64,000 nucleotides of DNA from Chitinophagaceae bacterium (GCA_016704325.1 JADJAG010000006.1:186001-250000); one strand, 5' to 3'; shown: positions 45,601 through 55,132, numbered from the stretch's first letter. The notes: generated from the letters alone by a model not told the origin. Numbers and translations: made by a program.

Positions 45601-48600
45601 ATCCGGTACCTACCTGGTAATAACAGATGATGCCATTATAACCAACCGTCCAGAGGTATCCATTCCAGAAGTTGACACCGTAGAAGGTATTGGGGACACC
45701 CGGAGAAATGTTGGACCACAACACGCCATTCCAGAACCAGACCTGTCCATTGGTGCCCACAGCATAACCGTTATTGGGATTGCTGAAGTAAATATTCTTG
45801 ATATCGCAACCGCATGGGATGATGTAGGTAGTCCAATCACCCGGATTTCCGGAATAGTTTACTGCGGTGAAGCCGTTTGCTCCGGCAATCCAGATTGCTG
45901 AGTTGCCCTGTGTGCCGGTATAACTTACACCACTGAGAGAACACGTACAAGGCAATCCAAGAGAGAGCCAGGTGGTACCTCCATCAAGTGTGGAGTAAAC
46001 ATGTCCGTCGGGTTGTACCACACAACCATATTGTGCAGAAATGAATGAAGCATTGTGTACATCAACTGTTGAGTAGGAAACGAAATTGGTTGGTGTGCAA
46101 TCGAATTTGTTCCAAATCCGGATCATATTGGTTACCATAATTGAATCTGTGCACCCTTCGTCATTTGTTACTTTTAAACTAACGGTGAAGAAGTTTGGTG
46201 CATTTGCCGTAGCATACGTATGTGCAGGATTTGCAAGTGTAGAAGTATTGCCATCACCAAAATTCCATAGATAAGACACGATGTTTCCATTGGTATTGCT
46301 GTTGAACTGAACAGTGCCATTGCCCGGAAGGAACCGTTCAAGGCTGTCTGCAGTAAATCCATTCAACGGACTGCTGCCGGTTACGATCACTGCTTCTGAT
46401 GTTGCAGTGCAACCACCCGAACCGGTTACTGTTACTGTGTAACTGCCGGCGGTGTTTACCACAATGAAATCGGTTGTTGCACCAGTACTCCACAGGTTAT
46501 TGACAGGGCTGCTGGAGGTAAGGGTTACTGTTTCGCTGCCACACAAGTTGGTAGCGCCTGAGGCAGTAATTACAGGTGTGGTAACGCCACCATAAATGGT
46601 TATCGAAGAAGAGACAATCGTATCACAACTGGTATATTCCGTCACGAAATATTCACCACCGGTATTAACAGAAATCGATGTGCCTGTTGCACCATTGCTC
46701 CAGGTATAATCGCTTCCTACCTTTGGGTTAGTGACACTGAGCGTTGAATAGGTTGCTGCGCAAACTGTGTCCGCCGTAGCGGTGAAAGCAGGAGGGATAG
46801 CATCGAAGTCAACAGGAAACGTGTACACCTGTCCGCTTTCTCCCGTGATATAAGCCAGGCAACCATTCGCTGTGATGCCGGTTAAATTTTCTGTGTTACC
46901 GACACTCCATTGAACCCAGGTTAATCCACAGTCAGAAGTGGTGAGAATGATGCCATGGTGTCCAACACAAATCATGTGTAAGGAATCAATCACAATTACT
47001 CCGGTAAGGTCATAACTTGTTCCGGAATTGCAGGCATGCCAGGAACCGCCGGCATCATTACTGATAGAGATGGTTCCATTAGCACCCACCGAACAGCCAA
47101 CACCGCCAAAACCACCTCCACTGAATCCACCACCCGGACAGGTACAACCAAATGCAATGGCATAAAGGTCATACACTACTCCTGAGTTCACCGCTACCCA
47201 TCCAATGCCCACCTGGTAATAACAGATGATGCCATTATAACCAACTGTCCAGAGGTATCCATTCCAGAAGTTGACACCGTAAAAGGTATTGGGTACACCC
47301 GGAGAAATGTTGGACCACAACACGCCATTCCAGAACCAGACCTGTCCATTGGTGCCAACAGCATAACCGTTATTGGGATTGCTGAAGTAAATATTCTTGA
47401 TATCGCAACCGCATGGGATGATGTAAGCAGTCCAATCACCCGGATTTCCGGAATAGTTTACTGCCGTGAAGCCATTTTCGCCGGCAATCCAGATCGCAGA
47501 ATTTCCCTGTGTGCCGGTATAGCTTACACCACTGAGCGAACACGTACAAGGTAATCCAAGAGAGAGCCAGGTGGTTCCGCCGTCGTAAGTGGAATAAACC
47601 TGTCCGTCAGGTTGCACCACACATCCGTAAAGTGAAGAGATGAATGAAACGTTGTTGACATCAACTGTTGAGTAGGAAGCAAATGTTGTTCCTGTACAGG
47701 TAAACTTATTCCATACCCTGATCATGTTTATGATAGTAATAGAGTCGGTGCAGCCTTCATCATTCGTAACTTTTAAGCTTACCGTAAAGAAGTTTGGTGC
47801 ATTTGCCGTAGCATACGTATGTGCAGGATTTGCAAGTGTAGAAGTATTGCCATCACCAAAATTCCATAGATAAGACACGATGTTTCCATTGGTATTACTG
47901 TTGAACTGAACAGTGCCATTGCCCGGAAGGAACCGTTCGAGGCTGTCTGCAGTAAATCCATTTAAAGGACTGGTCGCTGTTACAATTACCGGATCAGCCA
48001 CTGCTACGCAACCGGAACCATCGGTTACAATCACACCATAATTGCCGGCATCATTTACTACAATAGCATTTGAAATCGCACCATTGCTCCACAGGTAACT
48101 TACCCCGTTGCTGGCAGTAAGGGTGACCGTTTCACTTCCGCAAAGATTGGTGGAACCACTTGCAGTAATGGTTGCAACAGGAGTACTTTGATAGATTGTT
48201 TGCGAAGCAGATACAAGGGTATCACAAAGTGAATATTCCGTAACAGTATAGGTACCGGCCACATTGGTCACCAGCGTACTGCCTGCACTTCCGTTACTCC
48301 ATATATAGGCACTTCCCACTTTGGGATTTACAATACTAAGTGTGGCATAGCTTCCTGCACAAACGGTATCATTTGAAACGGTGAATTCAGGAGGTGCGGC
48401 ATTGAAATCTATCGGGAAAGTATAAACACCACCACTGTTGCCGGTGATGTAAGCAATACAACCATTGGCTGTCACACTGGTCAGATCTTCTGTATTGCCA
48501 ATGCTCCAGGGCACCCAGGTCACACCGCAATCTGACGTGGTAAGAACGATACCGTTTTGTCCGACACAGATCATATGCAGCGAGTCAATTACATAAGCAC

Positions 48601-51600
48601 CGGTCAGATCATAGGTGGTACCTGAATAAGAATTGTTCCAGGTAGTACCGCCATCGTTACTGATGACAATGGTTCCATTGGCGCCTACACCAATTCCTGC
48701 TCCTCCATATCCTGTTCCGCCATATCCGCCACCCACACAGGTACAACCAAAACTGATGCTATACAGATTGTAAACCGTACCGGAAACGATATTTATCCAT
48801 CCAATGCCTGGTTGATATTGGTAGATAACACCACCATAGCCAACAGCCCACAAATATCCACCCCAATAATTAACTGCATAGAAACTATTGGAAATTCCCG
48901 GAGAGATGTTTCCCCATACCGTACCATTCCAAAACCATACCTGGCCATTGGTTCCCACAGCATAGCCATTGTTGGGGCTGCTGAAATAAATATTGGAGAT
49001 ATCACATCCGCAAGGAATTACGTAGGTAATCCAACCACCGGGCGTTCCGGAATAGTTGACTGCGGTAAATCCATTTTCGCCCGCAATCCAGATGGCACTG
49101 CTATCCTGATTTCCAACATAGCTTACTCCATTCAGATGGCAGGTGCAAGGTAAGCCCAGGTAGGTCCAGGTATCACCTCCATTGCCGGTGAAGTACACTT
49201 GACCGTTGGGCTGTACTACACAGCCATTCATTGCAGAAATAAATGAAGCATTGGTCACATCAACTGATGAATACGTGTAGAAGCTGGTTGTTGAATTCGG
49301 GAATTCATCCCAAACACGAATCATATTATTTGCAATTAATGAATCGGTGCAGCCTTCACTGTTGGTAGCGGATAATTTTACAGAATAGTAGCCCGGTGCA
49401 CTGGAATTGGTATAGGAATGTGAAGGATTGGCCACCGTTGATGTGCCACCGTCGCCGAAATTCCAGTTGTAAGCGGTAATGGTACCATTGGTGCTGGAAT
49501 TAAATTGTACAGTACCGTTATCAGGCAGAAAGCGCTCTATGCTGTCGGCAGTAAATCCATTAAGGGGAGAAGATACGGTAATTGTAACCGGTGTTCCTGT
49601 GGCAAAGCAACCATTGGCATCGGTAACATTCACGTTATAGTTGCCGGGAGCAGACACGGTGATTGTTTGTGTAAATGCACCATTGCTCCAGTAGTAGTTC
49701 AAACCTGAAGGGTAAGCAGTCAAATCTACACTGCCGGTACTGCAAATGGAAGTAGGTCCGGAAGCGGTTATGGTAACAACAGGCGGTGCAACAAAACTGA
49801 CTGCAACCACATTGGAAGATGCGGTACAACCTAATCCATCAGTTACGCGGCAAGAATAATTACCGGCAACTGATGTATTGAACGAAGCATTGGTTGCCCC
49901 GCTTATATCATTGCCGTTATCCATCCATTGGAAGGATAAACCGGTTCCGGTAGCGACCACTGCAAGTGATGCCTGATCGTAATTGCAGACGGTGAGCGGC
50001 CCTGCGGGATAAACACTGATAGTTGGGTTGTGGACATTTACCACCACAGGTACTGCATTCGTTGCCTGACAGCCAAATTCATTGCTGACTGTAACGTAAT
50101 AAGCTCCCGTGCTTGTTGCATTTATAGATTGCGTGGTGCTTCCACCGTCGTTCCATAAGTAGCTATTTGCGGCTGATGAAGTAAGTAACACACTTCCGCC
50201 AATACAAAATTCAGTAGGGCCACCAATAGTAATCGCAGGTATGGAAGGATTCGGATTTACAGTAACAGTTGTTGGCAGAGAAACAGCTGTGCAACCCGCA
50301 CCGGATGTTCCGGTAACAGAATAATTACCTGATGTGGTTACATTAATTGATTGGGTGTTCGCGCCATTACTCCAGGTATATTGTGAGAAACCGCCCGAAG
50401 CAACCAAGGTAACATTGCTTCCATCACAAAAAGTTGTAGCACTGAGCGGAGTAATCGTTACGCTGTTGGCAGAAGTCGTATCTACCTGCACATACGCGGA
50501 TTGTCCGGGGCAGCCATTGGAATCATAGCCGATTACTTTGTAAAAACCGGGTGCTGAAGCAGAATAGGTTGGTCCACTGCCAACGGTCTCTGTGCCACGA
50601 ATCCAAACATAACTCACCAGGTTGTTTGGCACCGCACTTAAGAGTACGCTATCACCGGTGCAAATCTGTTGTGGTGTAGAAGGAGCCACTGAAACAACAG
50701 GTGTAGAAATACAAGGGTCTATGAACACCAGCGATTTCATGATGTTACTCCAGCTGTTATCGATTCCTCTGATACGGATATTCAGGAGGTGAAATCCGGA
50801 GCCCGTTAAAATGGTATTTGGTGAAGCGGTCAATTGTTCTAAAGCATTATTCAAGCTGCCATCCAGGGCAAGCATATTTTGGGCATTCGTACTGTCTGCA
50901 TCCCACCAATATTGTGCGGTAATTATTTTAATATCATTTGCATTGATGGGTTGTTCCACACTGATGATCGTACTGAATGTATTGCTGTAATTTCCGTCAA
51001 AACCTTTCACGCGGATGTTGAGTTTATGGAAGCCGGCAGAAGGCGGGAATAGCTGTCCGTTGTTGACAACGGATTCCATGGCATCATTGAAAGTCCCGTC
51101 AAATGAAATCAAAGCAATGGAATTCCCGGAATCATTGTCCCACCAGAATTCTCCCATTGTAATCTGAAAGCTGCCTGCAGTTATAGGTTGCTCTACGCTT
51201 ACGATGGTAGAAAAAGTATTACTCCAATTGCCGTCTAGTCCCATCACATGGATGTTCATTTTATGAAATCCTTCCGCTGGCGGAATCAAGGCAGCATTGT
51301 TCATTACTGTTTCAAAAGCATCATTGAATGTACCGTCAAAGGAGATCAATGGAACAGCACCGGCAAGATTTTCATCCCACCAGAATTCACCTGCTGTAAT
51401 ATGAATATCGGGAACAGGTAATGCCGTGTCTGCCACAATCACGGTAGTAAACAATGGGCTCCATTCACCATCATTGCCAGACACGCGCATATTAAGTGTA
51501 TGCAGTCCAATTGGCAATGAAGCACCGGTATTGCTACTGCTTACTGTTTCCAGCGCATTGTTAAAGTTGCCATCAAAAGCAAGCAGGGGAGTGCCCAGGC

Positions 51601-52477
51601 CTTCTCCGGGATCACTGTCATAGAAAATTTCACCGGATGTAATCTTTACATTTTTCGCAACCGGCAATGGGTCAACTCTTGTAACAGTGGTAAATACTGG
51701 TCCCCAGGTTCCGTCCGGACCACGCACGCGAATGTTCAATGTGTGAAGTCCTGTACTATTCGGAGCATTGAGTGTGCCCGACTTCACTTGTTCCAGTGCA
51801 TTATTAAAATTACCATCAAAGGCAAGGAGTGGCGTAGCTGCGCCCTCTCCCGGGTCGGTATCAAAAAAGACTTCACCGGCAGCTATGCGGATATCACGTG
51901 CTGTGATGGCTGCATCAACCCTGACTACCGTCGTAAATACCTGGCTCCAGGTGGCATCATGGCCTTTTACACGAATATTCAGGGAGTGCACACCGGTAGT
52001 AAGCGGTGGAGAAAATGCACCGCTTGATATTTTTTCCAAAGCATCATTAAAGTTACCATCAAAAGCAATCAGGGCAACACCGTTACCCTCCCCCGGATCC
52101 GTATCCCAGAAAACTTCACCTTGCGTGATGTTCATCGGACGTGCTGTTACTGCAGGATCTTTCCTGATCACGGTAGTGAATACTGGACCCCAGTTACCAT
52201 TGTTATCACGTACACGGACATTCAGTGTGTGTAATCCGATAGATAGGCCGGTGATATTTTTAGTAAGCTGTTCGGTAATATTATCAAAAGTGCCATCGGC
52301 AGCATTCAGCGGAGTACCTGATCCGACACCGGGATCGGTGTCAATAAAGTATTCGCCTGCTGCTACATAATGGTACTGCGCAAAAACAGGGCTGACCATT
52401 AGTAAACTAACTGCCAGCACGCAGTATGTAAGGAGTAGGTATGGCTTCACGGGATACTTATTTAAGTGATGATTCAC
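42614..52477 (-). CDS. Giant 3287-aa modular T9SS type A surface protein
   Basis: Signal peptide about 1-34. Seven repeats of about 78 residues (about 36-590) follow, each opening with a GEVFFDTDPGEG- or GEFWWDND-like strand and ending with a GLHTLNIRVRGPDGTW-like strand. Next come several Ig-like domains (about 590-970). Four long modules of about 533 residues (near 969, 1502, 2036 and 2569) each hold a PKD domain (WNFGDGNTST), then a beta-propeller-like region resembling YCF48/photosystem-stability repeats with CTC, CGC and GCTC motifs and a glycine-rich insert, then Ig-like strands. A MopE-type calcium-binding motif (DADQDAYGNADS, CNDSDAAVNP; about 3032-3096), a fibronectin III domain (about 3096-3185) and a T9SS type A domain (EVYPNPNDGHF to LVIAE) finish it. 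Role unknown; adhesion or lectin-like binding is plausible. Confidence 0.93.
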   Translation of the reverse strand: MNHHLNKYPVKPYLLLTYCVLAVSLLMVSPVFAQYHYVAAGEYFIDTDPGVGSGTPLNAADGTFDNITEQLTKNITGLSIGLHTLNVRVRDNNGNWGPVFTTVIRKDPAVTARPMNITQGEVFWDTDPGEGNGVALIAFDGNFNDALEKISSGAFSPPLTTGVHSLNIRVKGHDATWSQVFTTVVRVDAAITARDIRIAAGEVFFDTDPGEGAATPLLAFDGNFNNALEQVKSGTLNAPNSTGLHTLNIRVRGPDGTWGPVFTTVTRVDPLPVAKNVKITSGEIFYDSDPGEGLGTPLLAFDGNFNNALETVSSSNTGASLPIGLHTLNMRVSGNDGEWSPLFTTVIVADTALPVPDIHITAGEFWWDENLAGAVPLISFDGTFNDAFETVMNNAALIPPAEGFHKMNIHVMGLDGNWSNTFSTIVSVEQPITAGSFQITMGEFWWDNDSGNSIALISFDGTFNDAMESVVNNGQLFPPSAGFHKLNIRVKGFDGNYSNTFSTIISVEQPINANDIKIITAQYWWDADSTNAQNMLALDGSLNNALEQLTASPNTILTGSGFHLLNIRIRGIDNSWSNIMKSLVFIDPCISTPVVSVAPSTPQQICTGDSVLLSAVPNNLVSYVWIRGTETVGSGPTYSASAPGFYKVIGYDSNGCPGQSAYVQVDTTSANSVTITPLSATTFCDGSNVTLVASGGFSQYTWSNGANTQSINVTTSGNYSVTGTSGAGCTAVSLPTTVTVNPNPSIPAITIGGPTEFCIGGSVLLTSSAANSYLWNDGGSTTQSINATSTGAYYVTVSNEFGCQATNAVPVVVNVHNPTISVYPAGPLTVCNYDQASLAVVATGTGLSFQWMDNGNDISGATNASFNTSVAGNYSCRVTDGLGCTASSNVVAVSFVAPPVVTITASGPTSICSTGSVDLTAYPSGLNYYWSNGAFTQTITVSAPGNYNVNVTDANGCFATGTPVTITVSSPLNGFTADSIERFLPDNGTVQFNSSTNGTITAYNWNFGDGGTSTVANPSHSYTNSSAPGYYSVKLSATNSEGCTDSLIANNMIRVWDEFPNSTTSFYTYSSVDVTNASFISAMNGCVVQPNGQVYFTGNGGDTWTYLGLPCTCHLNGVSYVGNQDSSAIWIAGENGFTAVNYSGTPGGWITYVIPCGCDISNIYFSSPNNGYAVGTNGQVWFWNGTVWGNISPGISNSFYAVNYWGGYLWAVGYGGVIYQYQPGIGWINIVSGTVYNLYSISFGCTCVGGGYGGTGYGGAGIGVGANGTIVISNDGGTTWNNSYSGTTYDLTGAYVIDSLHMICVGQNGIVLTTSDCGVTWVPWSIGNTEDLTSVTANGCIAYITGNSGGVYTFPIDFNAAPPEFTVSNDTVCAGSYATLSIVNPKVGSAYIWSNGSAGSTLVTNVAGTYTVTEYSLCDTLVSASQTIYQSTPVATITASGSTNLCGSETVTLTASNGVSYLWSNGAISNAIVVNDAGNYGVIVTDGSGCVAVADPVIVTATSPLNGFTADSLERFLPGNGTVQFNSNTNGNIVSYLWNFGDGNTSTLANPAHTYATANAPNFFTVSLKVTNDEGCTDSITIINMIRVWNKFTCTGTTFASYSTVDVNNVSFISSLYGCVVQPDGQVYSTYDGGTTWLSLGLPCTCSLSGVSYTGTQGNSAIWIAGENGFTAVNYSGNPGDWTAYIIPCGCDIKNIYFSNPNNGYAVGTNGQVWFWNGVLWSNISPGVPNTFYGVNFWNGYLWTVGYNGIICYYQVGIGWVAVNSGVVYDLYAIAFGCTCPGGGFSGGGFGGVGCSVGANGTISISNDAGGSWHACNSGTSYDLTGVIVIDSLHMICVGHHGIILTTSDCGLTWVQWSVGNTENLTGITANGCLAYITGESGQVYTFPVDFDAIPPAFTATADTVCAATYSTLSVTNPKVGSDYTWSNGATGTSISVNTGGEYFVTEYTSCDTIVSSSITIYGGVTTPVITASGATNLCGSETVTLTSSSPVNNLWSTGATTDFIVVNTAGSYTVTVTGSGGCTATSEAVIVTGSSPLNGFTADSLERFLPGNGTVQFNSNTNGNIVSYLWNFGDGNTSTLANPAHTYATANAPNFFTVSLKVTNDEGCTDSIMVTNMIRIWNKFDCTPTNFVSYSTVDVHNASFISAQYGCVVQPDGHVYSTLDGGTTWLSLGLPCTCSLSGVSYTGTQGNSAIWIAGANGFTAVNYSGNPGDWTTYIIPCGCDIKNIYFSNPNNGYAVGTNGQVWFWNGVLWSNISPGVPNTFYGVNFWNGYLWTVGYNGIICYYQVGTGWVAVNSGVVYDLYAIAFGCTCPGGGFSGGGYGGVGCAVGANGTISISNNAGVSWQPSTSGTTYDLTGVIVIDSLHMICVGHHGIILTTSDCGLTWVQWSVGNTDDLLSITANGCLAYITGRSGRVYTFPVNFDPIRPSFTASIDTVCATSYSTLSVTNPKVGSDYVWSNGSTGNSISVNTGGNYFVTEQTFCDSLISDSLTIVEGVEIPVITANGPTNLCGNGTVTLTSSSAAGYLWSNGATTDFIVVNSAGSYSVTVTNSSGCSATSEPVVVTNTSPLNGFSADSIERFLPGSGAVYFTSNTNGNIVSYLWDFGDGSTSTDANPVHTYSLANAPNFYTVKLVVTNEEGCTDSIITSGMIRVWNIFAHSVTAFGSYSSVDVNNASFISALHGCVVQPNGEVYSTTDGGTTWLSLGLPCTCHLNGVSYTGTQGNSAIWIAGNGGFTAVNYTGTPGGWITYMIPCGCDIKNIYFSNPNNGYAVGTNGQVWFWNGILWSNISPVVTNTFYGVNFWNGYLWTVGYNGIICRYQPGIGWIAVNSGVLYDLYAIAFGCTCPGGGFHGGGYGGVGCSVGVNGTISISNDAGNSWHACNSGTTYDLTGVIVIDSLHMICVGHHGIVLTTSDCGMTWVPWSIGNSDDLLSITAHGCMAYITGRSGRVYTFPVHFDAIPPSFTVSNDTICANDYTTLSVDNPQVGSEYVWNNGSTGNSISINTAGSYFVTEQTFCDTIASTQTISVVVLPLFTYFRDADQDAYGNADSSIQSCAPVAGYTTDSTDCNDSDAAVNPNAVEIANGIDDNCDGQIDEGPCQIPTGLTHSFISTTSALVSWNPVPGVVKYKIQYGLATPNTTWYPKSTLAPSTSILITGLNPSTEYKWKVRSICPSEKTVFSPLDRFTTAALKQDNMLDPANGVAVFEVYPNPNDGHFIIDLSLGSKQNETAILQITNLIGQTIYEEKVTLTDGILWKEIELPDYQKGVFMLRIMVNEVTFTKKLVIAE

Positions 52478-52483
52478 AAATGC

Positions 52484-53743
52484 TTACTTGTCGAATGAAT
52501 CTGCTTTAAGGCTTACATTGTTGCCCATCAACACTCTTCGCGGAGCATTTACAAATGTTACCCGTGCGCCATTGGAAAGATTGTTCATCGGGTGGAAATT
52601 GGTGATACGGAAAGAGCCTCCGCCGCAGCCTGCATCATTTCGGGTCAGGTCATGATCTGCAAAGGCATCATTCGGATAACCGCCATTAACAGCGCTGCCT
52701 GTAAGTGCCATACCGGTTGCAGCATCATAGGTACTGTTAGATGCGATGATATTTGTTCCATCGTTTACAAGGCCATAGAATGCATTGGTTGGACTAGTTT
52801 GCTGTAAATGATTATAACTGATCACATAGTTGGTGTTCGCGCCGCCCAGGTAGATTCCATATACTCCGGTGCCGCCATTCATCAACAGGTTATTGTAAAC
52901 AAATGTAAAGCAGGATGAACTATAGAGTAACATGCACTGGTAACCTTGACTACTATTATATAGGGTATTGTTGATAATGGTATTAGAACCGGTTTGATTT
53001 GCATTGGTGCCATTCACTGTAATGGAATACTGAGCATAGGCATTGGTCTTGATATAGTTATTGGCAATATAAAAGAAATTGGTGTTGTTGGACCAGTAGA
53101 TGCCACTTTGTGCACTCCCGCTGTTTGACATGATGATCACGTTGCCAACAATATAAACACTGTCGGCAGCGGCAGTAACTTCACTCAGTACGTAAATGCA
53201 ATTTTCACCTCCCGATGCGGTATTTAAGTAATTGCCAATGAGTTTACCAAATCGCATATAGATGTAAGGGTTGGTACCAAGGATGGAATCCTGCATCATA
53301 TTCAATTCCCAACGGGCATTGGTGTAAAAATTCACATACCCGTTTCTGATAGTGCTTCCCACCATCGTAAATTTTGAACGTGCACTGCCCGGTACAACAC
53401 CACCATTGATACTGCCAACGATCAAATCCATACCCTGGATAATAATATTCGAACCCTCTACCGGTGGCGTAACCGTAATATTCGCACTTACCTGGTATTG
53501 CTGGCCTTCTGTATTGCTGAGCAGCTGTACATTCTTATTAATATTCAAAGAGCTCTCATTATACGGAATGCCGGGTGTAACCAGGATCCTGTCTCCATCG
53601 GAAGCTGCGGCAATGGCAGCTGCAATAGTGGCATACTGTGGAAGCACGCCGCCATTTACAACTACCAGGTCAGTTGCTTGAGTTAAGTTGATGGTGGAAA
53701 TTACCATTAATGCAATTGCTGAAAATTTATTGAAGAGGTTCAT
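52484..53743 (-). CDS. Exported predicted right-handed beta-helix protein 2
   Basis: 419 residues from the ATG at 53743 (MNLFNKFSAIALM), which gives a clean signal peptide; an ATG 39 bp upstream adds a charged extension. The mature part opens with a QYATIAAAIAAASDGDRILV segment, the start of many pectate-lyase-like beta-helices. It continues with rungs of N-rich repeats (GNVIIMSNSG, NNYIKTNAY, NTIINNTLYN, YNNLLMNGG). It ends with FHPMNNLSNGARVTFVNAPR, then RVLMGNNVSLKADSFDK. No T9SS sorting domain is present. It stops 6 bp before the giant gene and is paralogous to the gene upstream. Confidence 0.85.
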   Translation of the reverse strand: MNLFNKFSAIALMVISTINLTQATDLVVVNGGVLPQYATIAAAIAAASDGDRILVTPGIPYNESSLNINKNVQLLSNTEGQQYQVSANITVTPPVEGSNIIIQGMDLIVGSINGGVVPGSARSKFTMVGSTIRNGYVNFYTNARWELNMMQDSILGTNPYIYMRFGKLIGNYLNTASGGENCIYVLSEVTAAADSVYIVGNVIIMSNSGSAQSGIYWSNNTNFFYIANNYIKTNAYAQYSITVNGTNANQTGSNTIINNTLYNSSQGYQCMLLYSSSCFTFVYNNLLMNGGTGVYGIYLGGANTNYVISYNHLQQTSPTNAFYGLVNDGTNIIASNSTYDAATGMALTGSAVNGGYPNDAFADHDLTRNDAGCGGGSFRITNFHPMNNLSNGARVTFVNAPRRVLMGNNVSLKADSFDK

Positions 53744-53785
53744 GAGTTGATTTTTTTGAGAGAGATGAAAGGTGATTTTCAATTA

Positions 53786-55066
53786 CTAACGGTCGAAGGA
53801 ATTTGCTTTTATGTTGACAGCCTGGCCAATAACTACCCTGCGGGGTGCCATCATATAAGTAACTCTCGATCCGGCAAGATTCATCGGGTGAAACTGTGCA
53901 AGGCTGAATGAACCCCCATAGCAACCGACATCGTTGGGTGTAATATCCAGGTCATAGAAAGCGGAATCGCTGTAACCGGCGTTAATGGCATCGGCTCCTG
54001 CAAGCAACTCCCCTGTAGTAACATTAAAAAATCCGTCAGTGTTGGTGTTAAAATTGTTTGTGCCATTGTTGGCCAACCCTGTCATTCCACCGGTAGTGCT
54101 CTTCACAAAATTATAACTCGCTGTATTAAAGGAAATAGTGGTACCCCAGTATATGCCACCATAACCACTGCTGAGGGTGGACAAGATCAGGTTATTGTAA
54201 ACATCATTATAACTGTTCTGGTAAAGACTGTATTCATAAATGGCCATCCAAAGATAACCCGGCGAATAGATCGTGTTGTTGATAATGGTATTTCTTCCCG
54301 CAAGCGAATTTTTATTGGTATAGATGTATATGCCTCCGCTGTATCCACCTGTATTCATACACCGTATGTAGTTGTTGGAAATAAACTGAAACTGTGTGGT
54401 TGATTCCCAATAAATTCCGGCAGCGTAACCTGCCACCGGGCAGGTGAGAATATGATTTCCGACAATGAGTATAGAGTCATTGGTACTAATCGCATCACCG
54501 GTAACATAAATGTTATGAGTACTGGCAATCGTCTGATTTTGAATGAAGCATCCGATCACTCTGCCAAACCGAAGTTGCACTGCCCCGTTCATCAAAGAAT
54601 CAGCGGAAGCGGTTAGGTCATAATAGTATTGGGTATAGAAATTAATGACGCCATTGTCGAGGCGGCAACCTAATATGTTCACTTTGGTTTTTCCTCCGGA
54701 ATTTGCCTGGGAGATAGCACTGATGTTTCCGTTTTGCAGATTCATGCCGATTATGGTTACAGAACCATTAACCGGCATAGAAGCTCCATCAATGTTAACT
54801 GCACCATTAACACCAAAATATTTGCCTTCCACGGCAGAAAGTATCTGGATATTTTTATTGATCACAATATTTTCTGTATAGGGTGACCCACCGCTTTTGG
54901 GATACACGAGGATTCTGTCGTTGGCAACTGAAGCGGTAATTGCCTGTGTAATGGTAGAAAAAGCACCACCCTGGCCGCCATCGGCCACGATGCGATCGGT
55001 AGCAAAAGCAAGCTGCTGTGAAGCAATGACTCCAAACAGCAGAATCTGAAGCTTTAATTTTTTCAT
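53786..55066 (-). CDS. Exported predicted right-handed beta-helix protein 1
   Basis: 426 residues with signal peptide (about 1-22), first gene of the operon. Organisation is the same as its paralogue at 52484-53743: GAFSTITQAITASVANDRIL start, N-rich rungs (GNHILTCPVAG, NNYIRCMNTG, NTIINNTIYSPG, YNNLILST), and a C-terminal segment AGSRVTYMMAPRRVVIGQAV then NIKANSFDR. The two C-termini share the pattern RVT-x3-APRRV-x2-G-x2-V-x-K-A-(D/N)-SFD. No catalytic motif for a polysaccharide lyase is obvious. A full promoter lies at 55101-55132. Confidence 0.85.
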   Translation of the reverse strand: MKKLKLQILLFGVIASQQLAFATDRIVADGGQGGAFSTITQAITASVANDRILVYPKSGGSPYTENIVINKNIQILSAVEGKYFGVNGAVNIDGASMPVNGSVTIIGMNLQNGNISAISQANSGGKTKVNILGCRLDNGVINFYTQYYYDLTASADSLMNGAVQLRFGRVIGCFIQNQTIASTHNIYVTGDAISTNDSILIVGNHILTCPVAGYAAGIYWESTTQFQFISNNYIRCMNTGGYSGGIYIYTNKNSLAGRNTIINNTIYSPGYLWMAIYEYSLYQNSYNDVYNNLILSTLSSGYGGIYWGTTISFNTASYNFVKSTTGGMTGLANNGTNNFNTNTDGFFNVTTGELLAGADAINAGYSDSAFYDLDITPNDVGCYGGSFSLAQFHPMNLAGSRVTYMMAPRRVVIGQAVNIKANSFDR

Positions 55067-55100
55067 ATGGATTTTATTTGGGAGGAAAATGAAAGAAAAT

Positions 55101-55132
55101 CAAATGTAGCAAGATTGGGATAACATTTCCAA
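55101..55132 (-). promoter_or_regulatory. Promoter of the beta-helix/giant-protein operon
   Basis: Read on the minus strand: TTG (55130-55132), 21 bp, TACATTTG (55101-55108), fitting the Bacteroidota consensus. The predicted leader is about 30 bases. Confidence 0.7.

Noticed and set aside
51768..52370. A 200-codon plus-strand frame antisense to the giant gene
   Set aside because: It follows the codon pattern of the strongly repeated minus-strand gene and has no recognisable family.
42614..52477. Giant gene as an assembly artefact of collapsed or chained repeats
   Set aside because: The modules differ at many scattered sites and the frame stays open for 9.9 kb with sensible N- and C-terminal domains, so the gene is real, although module number could still be misassembled.
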